Source: Methylotenera sp965234545 (lineage in GTDB: Bacteria > Pseudomonadota > Gammaproteobacteria > Burkholderiales > Methylophilaceae). From it: DNA of 64,000 nucleotides. The stretch covers positions 1,426,001-1,490,000 of the forward strand of contig OZ248348.1 of assembly GCA_965234545.1 (NCBI GenBank). Reading direction: 5' to 3'. Of the stretch, positions 60,782 through 64,000 are shown piece by piece (the first letter of the stretch is position 1; each line of letters starts with the position of its first letter). The notes below the pieces were generated by a model. That model saw only the letters and a program-made list of their open reading frames with translations, had not been told where the DNA came from and made no database searches. Both the position numbers and the translations under genes were made by a program.

Positions 60782-62170
60782 CTAAAGATCCATCACCGTT
60801 AGCTTGCCTTTTGCCAAATGCTTAGCCAATAAATGGTAAGTGTCTAAATCAAATGCTAGGAGCTGCTTGGGTGGCTCGAACGCATAAAATGCTTCTTCGC
60901 TTTTTAAGGTGTCCAAATGCCGCCATTGATCGAACACGTGCAATTCGGTTTTATTCGTTTCCGGATTGTGTTCCTTAATGGCAATCTTGCCTTTGTAGCG
61001 CCAAGATTTAAGCCTTAAAGAAACCAGCGCTTGCTGCACGCGTAAGTAGTGAATGGCGGGTTCTTCCTTAGACATGCATACGCCTTTGCAGCGTTTGATT
61101 TGATAGCCAAAGCAAGGGCCTTTCCCAGATTCAAAGCCCAATGCTTTTAGGCATAACTGCTTTTCTTGAGCGATGTGTCGAACGGCATCAACGGCCTGTT
61201 TTTTGGATCTAAAGGTGCCAAATAAATAGTCCATATTTTCTGGCACAATTTGATCTTCACGCACCAGCGTCAGCAGCACAGGCTGGTTGTTATCCGCGGA
61301 CAACAACCATGAACACAGCTCACGCTCTCGCCTTAACTGCCTGTTGTAAATTGGTTGACGCTCTTTCACCAATCTGGATTCAAGCAAGAGCGCGCCAAAC
61401 TCACCTGCCGTTTCCACCCACTCTATGTGCTTGATTTCTTGACTGATGCGCATCTCTTTTATTGAGCGGTGGTCACCGCTAAAATGCGATAAAACGCGTG
61501 TTCTTAAATTGACACTTTTACCTATGTAAATGGGCAAGTCATTTTCCCCATAAAACAAATACACGCCTGGGTTGTCTGGCATGGCATCGACCAAATCGGC
61601 ATCGATGCCCGATGGCAGGCTGGTCTGCTTGGCCAAACGAGCCACGGCTGCTTGAAGTGCATCCAATCCCAATTCTTTTTCTGCGAGCGCAATGAATTGC
61701 GCCATTACCTCCACATCGCCCATGGCGCGATGCCGTTGCGAGCAATTTAAACCATGGCGCTCTATCAACGCGCTTAAGCCATGGCTTTTGTATTGCGGGT
61801 ACAACTGCCTAGACAATTTAACCGTGCACAGCACGGCTTGCTTAAAGGGGATGCCTAGCCGTTTGAACTCGGCTTTTAAAAAGCCGTGATCAAACCTCAC
61901 GTTGTGCGCACACAGCACGGCATCCTCCAAATAGGCTATAAGGGCATCCGCCACGTCTGCAAACACCGGCGCATCTTTCACCATGTCATTGCTAATGCCG
62001 GTTAAGGATTGTATGAAATCGGGTATGTTCGTTTGCGGGTTAACCAAGGTTTGCCAGCGATCTATTTCAATCCCTTTGCTATAGCGTATCAAGGCAATCT
62101 CGGTGATGCGATCCCTTAATGGGGTTGCACCGGTGGTTTCAAGGTCTAGCAGTACGTAATCTTCTAGCAT
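60782..62170 (-). CDS. DnaQ-type exonuclease fused to a GIY-YIG (UvrC/Cho-like) nuclease
   Basis: A 462-residue fusion. Residues 1-165 form a 3'-5' exonuclease of the DnaQ type (DYVLLDLETTGATPLRD, AHNVRFDHGF and a later HRAMGDVEV). Residues about 195-280 form a GIY-YIG nuclease (PDNPGVYLFYGENDLPIYIGKS) like UvrC/Cho, followed by a Cho-like tail with the cysteine group GPCFGYQIKRCKGVC. Such exonuclease-Cho fusions occur in several bacteria and act in repair in a way not well defined. It overlaps the flavoprotein gene at its start by seven bases. Confidence 0.92.
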   Translation of the reverse strand: MLEDYVLLDLETTGATPLRDRITEIALIRYSKGIEIDRWQTLVNPQTNIPDFIQSLTGISNDMVKDAPVFADVADALIAYLEDAVLCAHNVRFDHGFLKAEFKRLGIPFKQAVLCTVKLSRQLYPQYKSHGLSALIERHGLNCSQRHRAMGDVEVMAQFIALAEKELGLDALQAAVARLAKQTSLPSGIDADLVDAMPDNPGVYLFYGENDLPIYIGKSVNLRTRVLSHFSGDHRSIKEMRISQEIKHIEWVETAGEFGALLLESRLVKERQPIYNRQLRRERELCSWLLSADNNQPVLLTLVREDQIVPENMDYLFGTFRSKKQAVDAVRHIAQEKQLCLKALGFESGKGPCFGYQIKRCKGVCMSKEEPAIHYLRVQQALVSLRLKSWRYKGKIAIKEHNPETNKTELHVFDQWRHLDTLKSEEAFYAFEPPKQLLAFDLDTYHLLAKHLAKGKLTVMDL

Positions 62171-63165
62171 TTATTGCATGCATCCTTTAGTTTTTGTGCA
62201 ACACGACTAGACGACAAAAAGGCACTTTCTATTCTGCCACTGACACACCAATCGCCGCAGCAAGCCAATTGATGGGCGTAGTCGATTAACTCCAATGCTT
62301 GCGCTTGTTTGTATGCGTTGGCGTATTTCCATTTTTTTAATTTAAGGTAGGCAGCGCCGCTAAATTGCTTGCCACTAATACGCTCCAATTCAGCAAGCAT
62401 TTTGGCAATAATGACCTTGTCGTCCAGCGCAAAATGCTCGTCTGCCCAAGCGTTGCTACTTAGGGCCAGCAGCGAAAAATGCGCAGCCCTGTCCGGCTTG
62501 GAACTGTTTACCGAAACCCAACTTAGGATGGAGTTAGAAACGAAGGCCGCATCCCAATCCATGGCGATGGGAGCATCATAGCCTAACATCAATGCAAAAC
62601 ACGGCTGCATTTTCAGACCTTGGTAAGGCATGTTAGGGGTAAATGTTGCTGGCAAAATTGCCTGGGCTTGTTCTGCTGGGGTAGTCACAATGACCCAATC
62701 AAAAGGACCATGCTCATCCGATTGCGTCTGCAAAAACCAAGCCGATTGTTTTTTTTGCATGCCGGTGATCAGTTGATTAAAGTGCACCTGGGTATTGTTT
62801 GCTAAAAACTTAGCCATTGAATTCATGCTTGGGCTGCCGACGTAATGCGGAAAATCCTCGTCCCATACGCGCTCACTTTTCACGCCAGTTGGGTCCATTT
62901 CAACAAACCGTGCATGCCATTGTTTCACCACGCCTTGGGCTTCTAGCTCCTTGACCAAGGCCTTGAATGCGGCAGTTTTAGCGGTAAAAAATTGTGCCCC
63001 ATGATCAAAGTCGAAGCCTTCAGCATGGTGGGTGGCAACGCGACCGCCCAGCTTGTCTGATTTTTCAAACACGGTAACATCAGCCACATCCGTCAAAAGG
63101 CGCGCTAGATTCAATCCAGCAATACCGGCACCAATAATGGCTAGTTTGGGTTTAGTGCTGAGCAT
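62164..63165 (-). CDS. FAD/NAD(P)-dependent oxidoreductase, renalase-like
   Basis: A 333-residue flavoprotein with the dinucleotide loop AIIGAGIAGLNLARLL (residues 9-24), FEKSDKLGGRVATHH and FDFDHGAQFFTAKT, the pattern of small renalase-like oxidoreductases commonly encoded beside photolyases. The enzymatic reaction is unknown. The C-terminal end (CGDWCVSGRIESAFLSS) has the second FAD contact. It sits between the BLUF gene and the exonuclease fusion on one strand. Confidence 0.88.
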   Translation of the reverse strand: MLSTKPKLAIIGAGIAGLNLARLLTDVADVTVFEKSDKLGGRVATHHAEGFDFDHGAQFFTAKTAAFKALVKELEAQGVVKQWHARFVEMDPTGVKSERVWDEDFPHYVGSPSMNSMAKFLANNTQVHFNQLITGMQKKQSAWFLQTQSDEHGPFDWVIVTTPAEQAQAILPATFTPNMPYQGLKMQPCFALMLGYDAPIAMDWDAAFVSNSILSWVSVNSSKPDRAAHFSLLALSSNAWADEHFALDDKVIIAKMLAELERISGKQFSGAAYLKLKKWKYANAYKQAQALELIDYAHQLACCGDWCVSGRIESAFLSSSRVAQKLKDACNKC

Positions 63166-63178
63166 AATTTTTTACGGT

Positions 63179-63601
63179 TTAGTCTAAATATTGCTTAAAA
63201 AAATGACCGATATCGCCGGTAATAAGTGCGCTAAAGTTTTTAGCTTCATGACGGGTGAAATAAAACTGATGGGCATTCGGCGCGAGCTCTTCCATGTAAC
63301 ACAAGCCCATGCCAAGAAAGGGCATGCACCTTTTATCAGCAAAACCATGGTGCTGCGTTGAAACACTGTGGTGCCTTGGGTCGGTTTGTATCTTTTGAAA
63401 AAGCTTGTTGACGTTGGCTTCATCGCCTTCAATTAATTGAATGATTTTGACTGGGCTGTAAAGCATAAAACCAGAAACGCCCGCTTGTTGGTTGTATTTC
63501 TGTGCATCAATTAAAATATCAAAAAGACCTTGATCATTTAATTGTTGGCTTGGCACGCTGGTGTATATCAGTTGAAAAAAATTATTTTCACTCTCTTTCA
63601 T
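63179..63601 (-). CDS. BLUF-domain blue-light sensor
   Basis: A 140-residue single-domain BLUF protein. The start at 63601 (MKESENNFFQ) has AAGG upstream; a longer reading lacks a ribosome site. The flavin-contact residues are visible: tyrosine in LIYTSVPS, asparagine in AQKYNQQAGVSG, and glutamine in IIQLIEGDEANVNKLF; DPRHHSV follows. It probably senses blue light through FAD and passes the signal to a separate partner, since it has no output domain. It heads the minus-strand group with the flavoprotein and exonuclease fusion. Confidence 0.92.
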   Translation of the reverse strand: MKESENNFFQLIYTSVPSQQLNDQGLFDILIDAQKYNQQAGVSGFMLYSPVKIIQLIEGDEANVNKLFQKIQTDPRHHSVSTQHHGFADKRCMPFLGMGLCYMEELAPNAHQFYFTRHEAKNFSALITGDIGHFFKQYLD

Positions 63602-63736
63602 ACTTAACCTTATTGTTATTACATGCGAGAACAAACTTTTGATACCATGATTTAAATTTAGTGCCATAAAAATTTGGACCTAGGCTAGCTTACTTAAAAT
63701 TAGCCTCCGCCCTTAATCATCGCACAGGAGAATACC

Positions 63737-64000
63737 ATTAAAACCATACTATTTTGCTTAGGCACATTGCTAGCGTTGCATGCTAATGCCCAGCCCATTT
63801 TGCCGCCCCTTGAGCAAGGCATGCCTTATGAAACCGCGAAGAAGCTGCTGATTGCAGACGGGTGGACCCCCAGCAAAAATACTAAAATTTCACAAAGCAG
63901 CCTGTATGCCCAAGAGCTTTACGAACAAGGCATGACCGAAGTGGTGGATTGCGTTTCCATGGAACTGGATGGGTGCAGATTTTATTTCGTCAAAAAAAAT
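63737..64000 (+). CDS. Secreted protein of unknown family, N-terminal part, ATT start
   Basis: An open frame of 88 codons runs to the window edge. AGGAG (63726-63730) lies six bases before an ATT codon that starts a clear signal peptide (KTILFCLGTLLALHANA); no ATG, GTG or TTG in frame would keep the whole signal. The mature part, beginning QPILPPLEQGMPYETAKKL, has two cysteines and an aromatic tail; I recognise no family. Initiation at ATT is known but rare; a point change from ATG or a sequence error is the alternative. Confidence 0.6.
   Translation, partial: MKTILFCLGTLLALHANAQPILPPLEQGMPYETAKKLLIADGWTPSKNTKISQSSLYAQELYEQGMTEVVDCVSMELDGCRFYFVKKN

Noticed and set aside
60782..62170. uvrC excision nuclease subunit
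   Set aside because: It lacks the C-terminal UvrC nuclease and helix-hairpin-helix domains and begins with a DnaQ-type exonuclease; it is an exonuclease-Cho fusion.

Overview
The window looks like a chromosomal segment of a methylotrophic betaproteobacterium, most likely family Methylophilaceae. This rests on the gene order of several blocks (ftsY-ftsE-ftsX-rpoH; lolB-ispE-tRNA-Gln-prs-rplY-pth-ychF; the cytochrome oxidase genes) and on three separate copies of pqqA, the precursor-peptide gene for the methanol-dehydrogenase cofactor PQQ. No sequence search could be run, so the taxonomic call is inference. Base composition looks even and most of the window is ordinary housekeeping DNA with short intergenic gaps.

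Layout. 0-4.4 kb: end of an M16 peptidase gene, then ftsY, ftsEX and rpoH, with a CIRCE element in front of rpoH. 4.4-4.8 kb: a cluster of REP-like palindromes. 4.8-8.1 kb: ubiquinone genes (DUF971, ubiE, ubiJ, ubiB). 8.2-13.1 kb, minus strand: mutM and a Gld-type ABC transporter with a DUF4340 partner. 13.3-20.5 kb: TPR lipoprotein, lolB, ispE, tRNA-Gln, prs, rplY, pth, ychF and tRNA-Met. 20.5-26.2 kb is accessory: a Fic gene between two 135-bp copies of the tRNA-Met region, a trypsin-like protease, and a umuD/umuC pair invaded by two inverted pqqA copies. 26.3-30.0 kb: the oxidase-assembly half of the cox cluster (DUF2909, SURF1, SCO-like, ctaA, ctaB). 30.0-38.3 kb: uvrD, thrB, a LOG-family gene and polA, plus a candidate structured RNA with a 24-residue ORF. 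38.3-43.3 kb, minus strand: the structural half of the cox cluster (ctaC, ctaD, a 37-residue assembly protein, ctaG, ctaE).

43.7-48.7 kb holds the most unusual locus, a three-gene operon. Its products are an 831-residue flavoprotein with two cyclic-nucleotide-binding domains and four ferredoxin-type cysteine clusters, a di-heme-b-like membrane protein, and a protein with a cytoplasmic FHA domain, one membrane helix and a ten-heme periplasmic cytochrome c. Together they read as a transmembrane electron conduit gated by a cyclic nucleotide and by phosphothreonine. I know no named system with this composition.

49.4-63.7 kb looks like an oxidative and light stress region: a second trypsin-like protease, a peroxiredoxin, msrA, a nine-gene lipid-modification operon (two Cfa-type methyltransferases, desaturase, flavin oxidase, DUF1365, DUF1295, DUF2878, DUF6134, lipocalin), DUF2256, the third pqqA followed by an 8-residue micro-ORF, a DCC protein, an exonuclease/GIY-YIG fusion, a photolyase-associated type of flavoprotein and a BLUF blue-light sensor. 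No ECF sigma factor, photolyase or pqqBCDE gene lies in the window. The last 264 bases start a secreted-protein gene that appears to use an ATT start codon.
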